Below, piece by piece: positions 1 to 7,100 of a DNA stretch of 64,000 nt. Within the stretch, counting starts at the first letter, position 1, and every line of letters begins with the position of its first letter. The notes under the pieces were generated by a model. That model saw only the letters and a list, made by a program, of their open reading frames with translations. It was not told the DNA's origin and did no database searches. This stretch comes from BP-464 sp045805505 (GTDB lineage: Bacteria > Actinomycetota > Thermoleophilia > Solirubrobacterales > Solirubrobacteraceae). The stretch spans positions 1 through 64,000 of the forward strand of contig JBJMLA010000130.1 in NCBI GenBank assembly GCA_045805505.1, written 5' to 3'. The translations under genes and the position numbers were made by a program.

Positions 1-1
1 C

Positions 2-295
2 GACGCGCTCGGCGCCACGCTGCTGGCCGAGCGCGCCCGCCGCGAGCTCGTGGCCACCGGGCTGCGCCCGCGCCGCGCGGCCATCGAGGGCGAGGGTGCG
101 CTGACGCCACGCCAGCAGCAGGTCTGCGCCCTGGCGGCGGCCGGCAAGGGCAACCGCGCGATCGCCCAGGAGCTGTTCCTCAGCATGAAGACGGTGGAGA
201 CGCACCTCGCGTCCTCCTACCGCAAGCTCGGCGTCGGCTCGCGCGACGAGCTGGCCGCCGCGCTGGGCGCGCCGCTGCACGCGGCGACGGGCTGA
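2..295 (+). CDS. LuxR-family transcriptional regulator, C-terminal fragment
   Basis: Open from the window edge, so the N-terminus is missing; 97 codons plus stop are visible. The last ~65 residues form a LuxR-type helix-turn-helix: the ALTPRQQQVCALAAAGKGNR scaffold, then the recognition-helix region ending SMKTVETHLASSYRKLGV. The preceding residues (LLAERARRELVATG) match the end of the helical repeat region that joins the sensor part of large ATP-dependent (MalT/LAL-type) LuxR regulators to the HTH, so the full protein is probably a large STAND-type activator. That size is inference, since the ATPase lies outside the window. No receiver domain can be seen. Confidence 0.85.
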   Translation, partial: DALGATLLAERARRELVATGLRPRRAAIEGEGALTPRQQQVCALAAAGKGNRAIAQELFLSMKTVETHLASSYRKLGVGSRDELAAALGAPLHAATG

Positions 296-300
296 CAACG

Positions 301-316
301 GGGTCTCAGGGGACCC
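301..316 (+). terminator. weak hairpin after the LuxR gene
   Basis: GGGTC and GACCC pair around a 6-nt loop, 5 nt after the LuxR stop codon. There is no T tract, only a GC-rich run, so termination here is possible but unproven. Confidence 0.25.
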
Positions 317-380
317 GTCCGCGGGCCCCAAAAGTTCAGGGTGGTCTGCCGATTGTCGGGGGTCCCGGCGAGTGGTCAAG

Positions 381-410
381 TGGTGATGGCAACGCACAGC
401 GCCATCACCA
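381..410 (+). promoter_or_regulatory. 10-bp perfect inverted repeat upstream of the DUF4242 gene
   Basis: TGGTGATGGC and GCCATCACCA form perfect 10-bp arms around a 10-nt spacer and end 18 nt before the next start codon. It could be an operator for a dimeric repressor or a 5'-UTR hairpin occluding the ribosome site (AAAGGA at 418-423). Which of these it is cannot be told from sequence. Confidence 0.45.
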
Positions 411-428
411 ACCACCCAAAGGAACCCC

Positions 429-743
429 ATGAGCACCACGAACGACATGAAGACCTACGTGATCCTGCGCCGCAACGGCTGGAGCGCGCCCGGCGACCTC
501 GAGGCGGCGGCGGCGAAGTCCGGCGACGTCGGCGACAACGAGATGTCCGAGGACATCCGCTGGATCCGCAGCTACGTGCTGGCCGAGGCCTCGGGCGATC
601 TCGGGACGGTCTGCATCTACCAGGCCAGCAGCCCCGAGAAGGTCCGCGAGCACGCCCAGCGGGCCGGCCTTCCGGCCGACGAGGTCATCGAGGTGGCCGA
701 CGTCGTCCTCGTCCGCCCCGATCCCGTGCCGGCCACGGTCTAG
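429..743 (+). CDS. DUF4242 family protein (possible nickel-binding small protein)
   Basis: 104 residues, the usual size of this family. The family signature is seen as IRWIRSYVLAEASGDLGTVC followed by IYQASSPEKVREHAQRAGLP, ending in VIEVADVVLVRP. DUF4242 proteins form ferredoxin-like alpha/beta folds; a Streptomyces member, SCO4226, is reported to bind nickel. No enzymatic role is established, so a metal-binding function here is inference. The start is set by an AAAGGAA ribosome site 5 nt upstream and by a second in-frame Met at codon 7 that is less well placed. A strong dyad lies just upstream. The gene is followed 11 nt later by a small ORF with its own strong ribosome site. Confidence 0.75.
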   Translation: MSTTNDMKTYVILRRNGWSAPGDLEAAAAKSGDVGDNEMSEDIRWIRSYVLAEASGDLGTVCIYQASSPEKVREHAQRAGLPADEVIEVADVVLVRPDPVPATV

Positions 744-754
744 GAGGTCACGGC

Positions 755-937
755 GTGTACTCGCGAATGCATGAGCTGACGCTCCGCGCGGCTCGTCCGG
801 TCGACGAGGCGCGCCTGCGGCACATCGCCGCGATCGGCGCCGCACCGCCCAAGGAGGGCGGTGCGGCCGTCGTGGCCGCGAAGCGCCGGCGCCCTCGCTG
901 GTGGCCGCTCGTCCTGGTCCGGCGCGGACTTCACTGA
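755..937 (+). CDS. small 60-residue hypothetical protein
   Basis: GTG start preceded by AGGAGG (742-747) with a 7-nt spacer, one of the best ribosome sites in the window, which is the main reason to call it. The N-terminal part (ELTLRAARPVDEARLRHIAA) looks like the opening strand-helix of GNAT-like proteins, followed by a short Pro/Gly stretch and a very basic, Trp-containing end (KRRRPRWWPLVLVRRGLH) that could be membrane-associated. It is too short for an acetyltransferase domain. Short ORFs with this 'RLA..D...LR.IA' opening recur in Thermoleophilia genomes (from memory). It follows the DUF4242 gene by 11 nt, so it is probably co-transcribed, and its end overlaps the convergent MBL gene by 7 bp. 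Function unknown. Confidence 0.6.
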   Translation: MYSRMHELTLRAARPVDEARLRHIAAIGAAPPKEGGAAVVAAKRRRPRWWPLVLVRRGLH

Positions 938-1530
938 CCGATCGCGCGGCGCAGCGCCGCCGCGTCGGCGGGCCCGCCGTGGGTCTGCAGCACGACCTCG
1001 ACCGGCAGCTCGAGCAGCGGCCGCAGTCCCGCGCGAATCGCCTCGACGTCGAAGCCGCCCGGGACGTTGTTGTCCTCGTCGCCCAGGAACCGCATGCCCT
1101 CGCCGCGATCCTGCAGCGTGTCTCCGGCGACGAGCGCCCTGTGGCCCTCGACCCACAGAACGAGGTCGTTGGGCTCCATCCCGGCGTAGGCGCGCACGCC
1201 GATCGGCAGCTCGTCGCCCTCGCGGTAGACGGTGCCGTCCACCGGGTCCGGGTCGCCCTCGTCGGCGGGCGGCACGTAGAGGGTCGCGTCGTAGCGCTCG
1301 CCGAGCGCGGGCGCGCCGCGCCGATGCCACGGGCACGTCAGGACGATCGCGGTCTCGCGCTGGCGAGCCAGCGCGTCGATCTCGGCGGGCGGGTCGAGCG
1401 GGTCGAACAGCACCAGCCGCTTGCCGTCGTCGACCGCGTAGGAGCAGACGAGCGGACCCCACCACTGCTTCTCGTTCCACTCGGGATGGCGCGCCTCCCA
1501 GTGCCAGACGCCGGACCGGACCTCGTGCAT
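931..1530 (-). CDS. MBL-fold metallohydrolase-like protein, degenerate metal site
   Basis: 199 residues. The fold is suggested by the order of motifs: LVLFDPLDPPAEIDAL (strand-Asp loop), CPWHRRGAPALGERY where HxHxDH would stand, HRALVAGDTL (the VxGDxL motif with its Asp) and VVLQTHGGP near the end with a His. Only one His remains in the usual HxHxDH position, so the dinuclear zinc site is probably incomplete and hydrolase activity is uncertain. The N-terminus (VRSGVWHWEARHPEW) is like uncharacterised MBL-fold proteins of actinobacteria. Its ATG lies 38 bp from the divergent CoA-transferase gene, and each gene has its own -10-like box 6 nt before the start. Confidence 0.65.
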   Translation of the reverse strand: MHEVRSGVWHWEARHPEWNEKQWWGPLVCSYAVDDGKRLVLFDPLDPPAEIDALARQRETAIVLTCPWHRRGAPALGERYDATLYVPPADEGDPDPVDGTVYREGDELPIGVRAYAGMEPNDLVLWVEGHRALVAGDTLQDRGEGMRFLGDEDNNVPGGFDVEAIRAGLRPLLELPVEVVLQTHGGPADAAALRRAIGQ

Positions 1531-1536
1531 CGCGGC

Positions 1537-1562
1537 AGCGTAATCGGCGAGGCGCTTAGGGT
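1537..1562. promoter_or_regulatory. divergent leaderless-type promoters
   Basis: On the minus strand TACGCT (1542-1537) stands 6 nt before the ATG at 1530. On the plus strand TAGGGT (1557-1562) stands 6 nt before the ATG at 1569. Neither gene has a Shine-Dalgarno sequence. The spacing places transcription starts at or near the start codons, typical of actinobacterial leaderless mRNAs. Confidence 0.5.
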
Positions 1563-1568
1563 CCGCCC

Positions 1569-2687
1569 ATGCCCGGCGCCCTCGGCAACCTCGTCGTCCT
1601 CGACCTCTCGCGCATCCTCGCCGGGCCGCTGGCCACGATGGTCATGGCCGATCTCGGCGCGACGGTGATCAAGGTCGAGCGGCCGGGCACCGGCGACGAC
1701 ACGCGCACCTGGGGCCCGCCGTTCGGCGACGACGGGCTGAGCACGTACTTCTCCTCGGTCAACCGCAACAAGCGCAGCGTCGCCGTCGACATGGCGACCG
1801 AGGACGGGCGCGGGGGGATCCTCGAGCTGGCCCGTACCGCCGACGTCGTCATCGAGAACTTCCGGCCGGGCGTCATGGAGCGCCTTGGCCTGGGCTACGA
1901 GGAGCTGTCCGCCGCCAACCCGCGGCTCATCTACTGCTCGATCAGCGGCTTCGGCCGCGGCGCCGGGGCGGCGCTGCCCGGCTACGACCTGCTCGTCCAG
2001 GCCGTCGGCGGGCTGATGAGCATCACGGGCGATCCCGGCGGGCCGGGCCAGAAGGTCGGCGTCGCCCTCGTCGACGTGGTCGCCGGGCTGTTCGCCACCG
2101 TCGGGATCCTCGCGGCCGTCGAGCACCGCCACGAGAGCGGCCGCGGCCAGCGGGTCGAGGTCGACCTGCTGACCTCGCTGCTCGCCGCGCTCGTCAACCA
2201 GTCCTCGGCGCAGACGATCGCCGGCGTCGTACCGCAGCGCATGGGCAACGCGCACCCGAGCATCGCCCCCTACGAGGTCCTGCGCTGCGCCGACGGCGAC
2301 CTCGCGCTGGCCGTCGGCAACGACCGGCAGTTCGCCGCACTGTGCGACGTGCTCGGAGACGCCGCGCTGGCGAGCGACCCCGCCTACGCGACCAACGCCG
2401 ACCGCGTCATGCACCGCGACGCCCTGCGCACAGCACTCGAAGCCCACCTCGCCACCGGCCCGGTCGCCGCCTGGAGCGAGCGCCTCGCCGAGGCCGGCGT
2501 CCCGGCCGGACCGGTCAACGACATCGCCGCGGCGATCGCTCTCGCCGAGCGCCTCGGCCTGGACCCGCTGACCTCGATCGACCGCCCCGATGGCTCGGCA
2601 GTCAGCCTCGTCCGCAACCCGATCACGCTCTCCGAGACGCCCGCGACGTACCGCTCGCCGCCGCCCCGGCTGGGCACCGACGGCTAG
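1569..2687 (+). CDS. CaiB/BaiF family (class III) CoA transferase
   Basis: 372 residues, close to the usual ~380-400. Class III CoA transferases move CoA between an acyl-CoA and a free acid through an aspartyl-CoA thioester intermediate. Visible family features are GNLVVLDLSRILAGPLATMV at the N-terminus, DLGATVIKVERPGTGDDTR, NRNKRSVAVDM, VVIENFRPGVMERLGLGYE, GYDLLVQAVGGLMSITG, the KVGVALVDVVAGLFA segment with the candidate catalytic Asp, and the C-terminal VPAGPVNDI. It is cytosolic. The natural substrate cannot be read from sequence; in actinobacteria such genes serve carnitine, bile acid, oxalate, aromatic or methyl-branched acid catabolism. No partner acyl-CoA dehydrogenase or hydratase lies alongside. 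Confidence 0.9.
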   Translation: MPGALGNLVVLDLSRILAGPLATMVMADLGATVIKVERPGTGDDTRTWGPPFGDDGLSTYFSSVNRNKRSVAVDMATEDGRGGILELARTADVVIENFRPGVMERLGLGYEELSAANPRLIYCSISGFGRGAGAALPGYDLLVQAVGGLMSITGDPGGPGQKVGVALVDVVAGLFATVGILAAVEHRHESGRGQRVEVDLLTSLLAALVNQSSAQTIAGVVPQRMGNAHPSIAPYEVLRCADGDLALAVGNDRQFAALCDVLGDAALASDPAYATNADRVMHRDALRTALEAHLATGPVAAWSERLAEAGVPAGPVNDIAAAIALAERLGLDPLTSIDRPDGSAVSLVRNPITLSETPATYRSPPPRLGTDG

Positions 2688-2688
2688 C

Positions 2689-3390
2689 TCAGCGCTTGCG
2701 GCACAGGTACTGCGCCTCCATCCCGTCAGCGCTGTATCTGGCATCAGCGATGACGAAGCCCGCTCGCTCGATCATCGGCTCCAGCAGCCAGGTGAACGTG
2801 GAGTTCTCATCACGCACGTGCTCGGCGAGCTCGGCACGGGTCCACCCGGCTTCAACGTCAGCGGCCATGCTCGCGTCGATCCACGCCTCGATCTTCGCCT
2901 CGGCCTCGGCGGCCTCGAAGGAGTAGATGACGTCCGACAACCGGAAGAACCCTCCCGGCCGGAGCATCTCGGCGATACGTGTCAGTGCGATCGCCTGCCA
3001 GAAGTCAGGGAGGTGATGCAGCGCCAGACGGCTGTAGACGAGGCCGGGGGACTCGCCGCTGTGCTCATATGTCAGGAAGCCGCCGTCCACCGCCGCTGCG
3101 TTCGCGACGCCCGCCCGCTCCAGCTTCTCGCGCAGGACGCCGAGCATGATCGGCGAGACGTCGACGGCGACGACCCGCGCGCAGTGGGGTGCCACCGCCG
3201 TCGTGAACTGCCCGCTCCCCGCGCCGAGGTCGACCACCACCGAGTCCGCACCAAGCGCGCCTGCTTCCTGGAGCAGCCGTACCTCCGCGGCGGCCTCTGC
3301 GTCCATCTTGGCGTCGTAGCGCCGTGCGTGCTCCTCGTCGAAGTGCTCGCGTCCGGCATGGAGCCGCTCGTCGGGCCACCAGTCGTGCAT
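2689..3390 (-). CDS. class I SAM-dependent methyltransferase
   Basis: 233 residues. SAM-binding motif I is SVVVDLGAGSGQFTTAVAPH, followed by the acidic end of strand 2 (VVAVDVSPIML) and the post-motif LVYSRLALHHLPDFWQAIAL typical of ubiE/Methyltransf_25-like enzymes. MLRPGGFFRLSDVIYSFE supplies the later core strand. The ATG at 3390 gives MHDWWPDERLHAGREHFDEE, a sensible short lead-in; a longer reading would run through the intergenic region and into the next gene. Substrate is unknown. It converges on the CoA-transferase gene with 1 bp between the two stop codons. Confidence 0.85.
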   Translation of the reverse strand: MHDWWPDERLHAGREHFDEEHARRYDAKMDAEAAAEVRLLQEAGALGADSVVVDLGAGSGQFTTAVAPHCARVVAVDVSPIMLGVLREKLERAGVANAAAVDGGFLTYEHSGESPGLVYSRLALHHLPDFWQAIALTRIAEMLRPGGFFRLSDVIYSFEAAEAEAKIEAWIDASMAADVEAGWTRAELAEHVRDENSTFTWLLEPMIERAGFVIADARYSADGMEAQYLCRKR

Positions 3391-3525
3391 GGGAGGCAGT
3401 CTCGCTGACCCGTGCCCGACGGCGCTCAGTAGCGCTTTTGGTGCCCAGGCCACCCGAAACCTCCCGGTTACGCAACCGCCGCAGGGAGAGCGCGAGGGTG
3501 GGGGAAGGTCGCCACGAGCGCACGG

Positions 3526-4602
3526 ATGCCACACCCCCCGGATTCCCACCGAGCACGAGCCCCGGTCGAAGGCCGCGCCATCGAGCGGCTGCGCGTCGTC
3601 GTTCTCGACGACCGGGAGGCGAACGTCGCGCTGCTCAAGGCGCTGCTCTCGACGTGGGGGTTCACCAACGTCGTGGGGCTGACCAGCGCCGCGGCCTGCG
3701 TCGAGCGCTGCCGGCTCGAACCACCCGACCTGCTGCTGCTCGACGTGGCGCTTCCGGACGCCGACGGCCTGACCGTCCTGGGGGAGCTGGCCTCGCAGAT
3801 ACGCGCGCCGGTGGCACTGCCCGTGCTCGTGCTGACCGACCAGCAGGGACCGGGCTCCAAGCACCAGGCGCTCGAGCTCGGCGCGCGCGACTTCCTGGTC
3901 AAGCCGTTCGATCCCGACGAGGTCCATCTGCGCGTGCGCAACGCGCTGCAGCTGCGAGCGCTGCAGCTCGAGCAGCGCGAGCTCCAGCGCGACCTGGCCC
4001 GCAGCGTCGAGGAGCGGACGGCCGAGCTCGAGGCGGCCCGGCTCGACGTGGTCGAGCGCCTCGCGCGTGCGGGTGAATTCCGCGACGACGCGACGGGCGA
4101 GCACACCCGCCGCGTCGGCACGACCGTCGCGCTGCTGGGCCATCGCTGCGGCGCCGACGAGGACACGGTCCGGCGCTTCGAGCTCGCCGCGCCGCTGCAC
4201 GACATCGGCAAGCTCGCGCTGCCCGACTCGATCCTGCTCAAGCCCGGCCCGCTGACGCCGGAGGAGTTCAAGCGCATGGAGCGCCACACGCAGACCGGCG
4301 CCGAGCTGCTGGCCGGGGGCTCCTCCGAGCTGCTCGAGCTGGCCGCCGAGATCGCGCTGACCCACCACGAGCGCTGGGACGGCCGCGGCTACCCGCACGG
4401 GCTGGCGGGCGCCGCGATCCCGCTGTCGGGCCGGCTGACGGCGATCGCCGACGTGTTCGACGCGCTGACCCACGCCCGCCCGTACAAGCCGGCGTGGACG
4501 GTGGCCGAGGCGCTCGAGGAGATGTCGGCGCAGGCGGGGACCCAGTTCGATCCCGACGCGCTGCGCGAGTTCCTGCGCCTCGATCACGAGACGCTGATCT
4601 GA
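3526..4602 (+). CDS. response regulator with HD-GYP phosphodiesterase domain
   Basis: 358 residues. Residues ~20-145 are a receiver domain: the acidic pair in VVVLDDREAN, the phospho-acceptor Asp in LLLLDVALPDADG, the Thr of VLVLTD and the Lys of FLVKPFD. A helical linker (~150-185) leads to an HD-GYP domain with HTRRV, the HD pair in APLHDIGKLALPD, and HHERWDGRGYPHGLAG, the HHExxDGxGYP signature. HD-GYP proteins hydrolyse cyclic di-GMP (usually to GMP), so this is probably a phosphorylation-controlled c-di-GMP phosphodiesterase. No histidine kinase gene is adjacent. With the GGDEF protein at 11691, the window holds both a maker and a breaker of c-di-GMP. The first ATG is used; a start nearer the receiver domain (~codon 15) is possible. 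Confidence 0.92.
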   Translation: MPHPPDSHRARAPVEGRAIERLRVVVLDDREANVALLKALLSTWGFTNVVGLTSAAACVERCRLEPPDLLLLDVALPDADGLTVLGELASQIRAPVALPVLVLTDQQGPGSKHQALELGARDFLVKPFDPDEVHLRVRNALQLRALQLEQRELQRDLARSVEERTAELEAARLDVVERLARAGEFRDDATGEHTRRVGTTVALLGHRCGADEDTVRRFELAAPLHDIGKLALPDSILLKPGPLTPEEFKRMERHTQTGAELLAGGSSELLELAAEIALTHHERWDGRGYPHGLAGAAIPLSGRLTAIADVFDALTHARPYKPAWTVAEALEEMSAQAGTQFDPDALREFLRLDHETLI

Positions 4603-4606
4603 GCCG

Positions 4607-4879
4607 TTACTCGGGCGGGGCGATGCGGTTCTTGCGCTCGCCCGGCCGCCGGATGAGCCGTGGCACGCTGTCGCGGTCACCGGGCTCGAAGGGCGGCGGA
4701 GCCAGGGGCTTGTGCGGCCGCGCCGCGGCGGCCGCCTGGGCCAGCGCGGAGGGCATCGTCTCCTCGAGGGCCAGCTCCGAGCGGCGTTTGGCGATCGCCT
4801 GGTGGACGCGGACGAGCTCGCTTCCCTCCACCCGCTCGGCCAGCTTGTACAGGGTGCGCAATGTCGGATCCCACTCCAT
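4607..4879 (-). CDS. small conserved protein, paralogue of the 20239-20409 protein
   Basis: 90 residues. The N-terminal ~45 residues (DPTLRTLYKLAERVEG, then VRVHQAIAKRRSELALEE) align with a second small protein in this window (DDIRLRSLYRLAETSEG, then ERIREAIVARRRQLELDE). They share LR(T/S)LY(K/R)LAE, an acidic pair, and a helix with the pattern xAIxxRRxxLxLxE. The C-terminus is Pro/Arg-rich and unstructured-looking. I do not recognise the family. The paralogy and the ATG start (4879) support it as a real gene. It is convergent with the HD-GYP gene (4-bp gap) and divergent from the thioesterase gene (54 bp). Confidence 0.65.
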   Translation of the reverse strand: MEWDPTLRTLYKLAERVEGSELVRVHQAIAKRRSELALEETMPSALAQAAAAARPHKPLAPPPFEPGDRDSVPRLIRRPGERKNRIAPPE

Positions 4880-4918
4880 GGGGGTGACGACGCAGCCGCT
4901 CGCGGCGAGGTTGGCTTG

Positions 4919-4924
4919 TAGCTT
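4919..4924 (+). promoter_or_regulatory. -10-like box of the thioesterase gene
   Basis: TAGCTT lies 9 nt before the ATG at 4934, with no Shine-Dalgarno sequence between; it fits the leaderless pattern seen at other genes here. Confidence 0.4.
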
Positions 4925-4933
4925 CTCCCGCGC

Positions 4934-5362
4934 ATGTCTGCTGACACGGTCGCGCGCGATCAGTACCCGCACATCGAGGCGATCCCCACCCGCTGGGCCG
5001 ACAACGACGTCTACGGGCACGTCAACAACGTCGAGTACTACGCCTTCTTCGACACCGTCATCAACGCCTACCTGATCAAGGAGGGCGGGCTCGACATCCA
5101 CGGCGGCGAGACGATCGGGCTGTGCGCGGAGTCGCACTGCGAGTACCGCGCCGCCGTCGCGTTCCCCGACGTCGTCGAGGCCGGGCTGCGTGTCGGGCAT
5201 CTGGGCAACTCGAGCGTCCGCTACGAGATCGGGCTGTTCAAGCAGGGCGACGAGCCGGCGATCGCCACGGGCTGGTTCGTGCACGTCTTCGTCGATCGCC
5301 GGACGCGCCGTCCCGCCGGCATCCCGGCCGGTCTGCGCGCGGCGCTGGAGCGGCTGGCGTGA
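4934..5362 (+). CDS. acyl-CoA thioesterase, 4-hydroxybenzoyl-CoA thioesterase / YbgC type
   Basis: 142 residues of hotdog fold. The signature RWADNDVYGHVNNVEYYAFF contains the catalytic Asp (D in the DxxxHVNN motif) and the Asn-rich turn of the family. The following SHCEYRAAVAFPDVVEAGLR is the conserved second strand region. It would hydrolyse acyl- or aroyl-CoA esters in the cytosol; chain preference is unknown. Its stop overlaps the GTG of the next gene (GTGA at 5359-5362), so the two are translationally coupled, suggesting that alcohol or aldehyde oxidation and CoA ester turnover are linked. Confidence 0.9.
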   Translation: MSADTVARDQYPHIEAIPTRWADNDVYGHVNNVEYYAFFDTVINAYLIKEGGLDIHGGETIGLCAESHCEYRAAVAFPDVVEAGLRVGHLGNSSVRYEIGLFKQGDEPAIATGWFVHVFVDRRTRRPAGIPAGLRAALERLA

Positions 5363-6468
5363 AGGTCCGTGGCGCGGTCCTGACCGAGATGGGGCGGCCC
5401 GCGCCCTACGCCGAGTCGCGGCCGCTGGTCATCGAGGAGCTCGAGCTCGACGGCCCGGGCCCCGGCGAGGTCCTCGTCCGCGTCCGGGCGGCCGGCCTGT
5501 GTCATTCCGACCTGTCGGTCATCAACGGCTCGCGCCCGCGCGTCATGCCGATGGTCCTCGGCCACGAGGGCGCCGGCGAGGTCGTCGAGGTCGGCGCCGG
5601 CGTCGACACGCTCGCGCCCGGCGATCACGTGGTCCTGACCTTCGTGCCGACCTGCGGCACCTGCGGGCCGTGCCTCTCCGGGCGCGCCGCGCTGTGCGAG
5701 CCGGGCGCCGCGGCCAACGCCACGGGCGCGCTGCTGTCGGGCGAGCGGCGCTGGCACGAGCACCATCACCACCTCGGTGTTTCCGCCTTCGCCGAGCACA
5801 TCGTCGTCTCCCAGCACTCCGCCGTTCGGGTCCCGCCCGAGCTGCCGTTCGACGTCGCCGCGCTGTTCGGCTGCGCGGTGCTGACCGGCGTCGGCGCCGC
5901 CCTGCACGCGGCGCATGTCTCGCCGGGCGACCGCGTTGCCGTGTTCGGCCTCGGCGGTGTCGGCCTCGCCGCGCTGCTCGGCGCCAAGGTGGCGGGCGCC
6001 AGCACGCTGATCGCCGTCGACGTCGTCGCCGACAAGCTCGCGCTGGCGAAGGAGCTCGGCGCCACGCACGCGGTGCAGGCCGGACCCGAGGGCCTCGAGG
6101 AGATCGGCGAGATCACCGGCGGCGGGGCCGATCACGTGATCGAGACGGTCGGCAGCGCCGCCGTCCTGGCCGACGCCTACGCCGCGACGCGCCGCGGCGG
6201 CACGACGGTGACGGTCGGCCTGCCGCACCCCGAGCAGATGCTCAGCATCCCCGCGGTCAGCCTGGTGGCAGAGGAGAAGACGCTCAAGGGCTCCTACCTC
6301 GGATCGTCGGTGCCCGCCCGCGACATCCCGCGCTTCATCGCGCTGCACCAGGCCGGGCAGCTTCCCGTCGAGCGCCTGCTGACCCACCGCCTGGGCCTCG
6401 ACGAGCTCAACGAGGGCTTCGACCGGCTGGCCCGCGGCGAGGCTGTTCGCCAGGCCATCATCTTCTGA
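5359..6468 (+). CDS. zinc-dependent alcohol dehydrogenase (MDR family)
   Basis: 369 residues. The catalytic zinc ligands are in AGLCHSDLSVING (Cys) and VLGHEGAGEVVEVG (His-Glu); structural zinc ligands are the CGTCGPCLSGRAALC cluster; the NAD(P) Rossmann motif is VFGLGGVGLAALLGAK. This is the arrangement of class III-like and mycobacterial-type alcohol dehydrogenases that oxidise primary alcohols with NAD+. The substrate is not evident. The GTG start at 5359 is chosen because it overlaps the thioesterase stop (GTGA) and yields the expected N-terminus (KVRGAVLTEMGRPAPY). A structured ~230-bp intergenic region follows. Confidence 0.93.
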   Translation: MKVRGAVLTEMGRPAPYAESRPLVIEELELDGPGPGEVLVRVRAAGLCHSDLSVINGSRPRVMPMVLGHEGAGEVVEVGAGVDTLAPGDHVVLTFVPTCGTCGPCLSGRAALCEPGAAANATGALLSGERRWHEHHHHLGVSAFAEHIVVSQHSAVRVPPELPFDVAALFGCAVLTGVGAALHAAHVSPGDRVAVFGLGGVGLAALLGAKVAGASTLIAVDVVADKLALAKELGATHAVQAGPEGLEEIGEITGGGADHVIETVGSAAVLADAYAATRRGGTTVTVGLPHPEQMLSIPAVSLVAEEKTLKGSYLGSSVPARDIPRFIALHQAGQLPVERLLTHRLGLDELNEGFDRLARGEAVRQAIIF

Positions 6469-6564
6469 ATGGACCGGCCGTCGAAGGTCCGGGCCTTCAG
6501 TTTGTACACGGCGTCGCCGCTATCCGGGCCGCGGCCCGCTTCACTGAATTCATCGGCTCAAGAC

Positions 6565-6600
6565 GCCTCCGGACACGTCTCTCCTCCTGTGTCCGCAGGC
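6565..6600 (+). ncRNA. candidate structured RNA: long hairpin with anti-Shine-Dalgarno loop
   Basis: GCCTCCGGACAC and GTGTCCGCAGGC form 12-bp arms with one C-C mismatch around the loop GTCTCTCCTCCT. Read as plus-strand RNA, the loop CUCUCCUCCU is complementary to Shine-Dalgarno sequences. It lies in a 227-bp gap with no ORF, between a dehydrogenase stop and a leaderless promoter, so it is outside the neighbouring coding sequences. A second strong hairpin follows at 6628. No promoter for a small RNA is obvious; it may instead be a processed 3' UTR of the dehydrogenase transcript. Confidence 0.3.
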
Positions 6601-6627
6601 GGCCGGTGAAGGGAAACCAACGCACAG

Positions 6628-6658
6628 GAGCCCGGGGTCTGGCAGCGGCCCCGGGCTC
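6628..6658 (+). terminator. GC-rich perfect stem-loop, probable terminator
   Basis: GAGCCCGGGG and CCCCGGGCTC form a perfect 10-bp stem with an 11-nt loop. No T tract follows, as is common for terminators in GC-rich actinobacteria. It would end transcription from the thioesterase/dehydrogenase operon or from a small RNA at 6565. Confidence 0.5.
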
Positions 6659-6682
6659 TGAGCGTTGACGGGCCGGTCGCCC

Positions 6683-6688
6683 TAGGCT
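6683..6688 (+). promoter_or_regulatory. -10-like box of the cupin gene
   Basis: TAGGCT stands 7 nt before the ATG at 6696; no ribosome site is present. Confidence 0.45.
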
Positions 6689-6695
6689 CGCGCCC

Positions 6696-7058
6696 ATGGA
6701 CGTCACCGCCTACGCCGACATCGAGGCGTTCACCACCAAGGACGGCTCGGAGATCCGCGAGTGGGCCGGGCCGGTCTCCGCTCCGGCGGTCAACCAGAGC
6801 CTGGCCGAGGCGTCGATCCCACCGGGCGGCGCGACCGCCGAGCACTACCACCGGCGCACCGAGGAGCTCTACCTGGTGACGGCGGGCACCGGCCGGCTGC
6901 GCGTCGGCGACGACGAGCGCGAGGTGCGCGTGGGGGACTGCGCGGTCATCCCACCGGGCGCGCGCCACAAGATCTGGAACACCGGCGAGGACGTCCTGCG
7001 CATCGTCTGCGCGTGCGCGCCGGCCTATTCCGACGAGGACACCGTCCTGACGGAGTGA
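6696..7058 (+). CDS. cupin domain protein
   Basis: 120 residues, a single cupin barrel. Cupin motif 1 is seen as PPGGATAEHYHRRTEELYLV (His-x-His and Glu metal ligands), followed by GTGRLRVGD, and motif 2 as VIPPGARHKIWNTGED, where His is the fourth ligand. All four metal ligands are therefore present. Single-domain cupins of this size bind Fe, Mn, Ni or Zn and act as dioxygenases, isomerases or sensors; the exact role is not readable. It has its own promoter and is not in an obvious operon; the secreted hydrolase starts 43 nt downstream and might be read through. Confidence 0.88.
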   Translation: MDVTAYADIEAFTTKDGSEIREWAGPVSAPAVNQSLAEASIPPGGATAEHYHRRTEELYLVTAGTGRLRVGDDEREVRVGDCAVIPPGARHKIWNTGEDVLRIVCACAPAYSDEDTVLTE

Positions 7059-7100
7059 ACCTGCGCAACGCACCGCGCGGATGTCGCATCATGCCCCGCC

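Noticed and set aside
3391..3525. Possible c-di-GMP riboswitch before the HD-GYP gene (GGTTACGCAACC hairpin)
   Set aside because: Only a short hairpin with ACGCAA is seen; the flanking conserved segments and tetraloop-receptor layout of c-di-GMP-I aptamers are absent.
2689..4947. Very long minus-strand reading frame spanning the methyltransferase and the HD-GYP gene
   Set aside because: Only the part from 3390 downstream shows methyltransferase motifs; upstream it is antisense to the response regulator and low-complexity Arg/Ala/Gly, as expected in GC-rich DNA.
6565..6600. Glycine-riboswitch-like GGAGAGAC on the minus strand
   Set aside because: The match falls in the loop of an independent hairpin; the partner stems and CUGAGG-type elements are missing, and no gene starts downstream on that strand.
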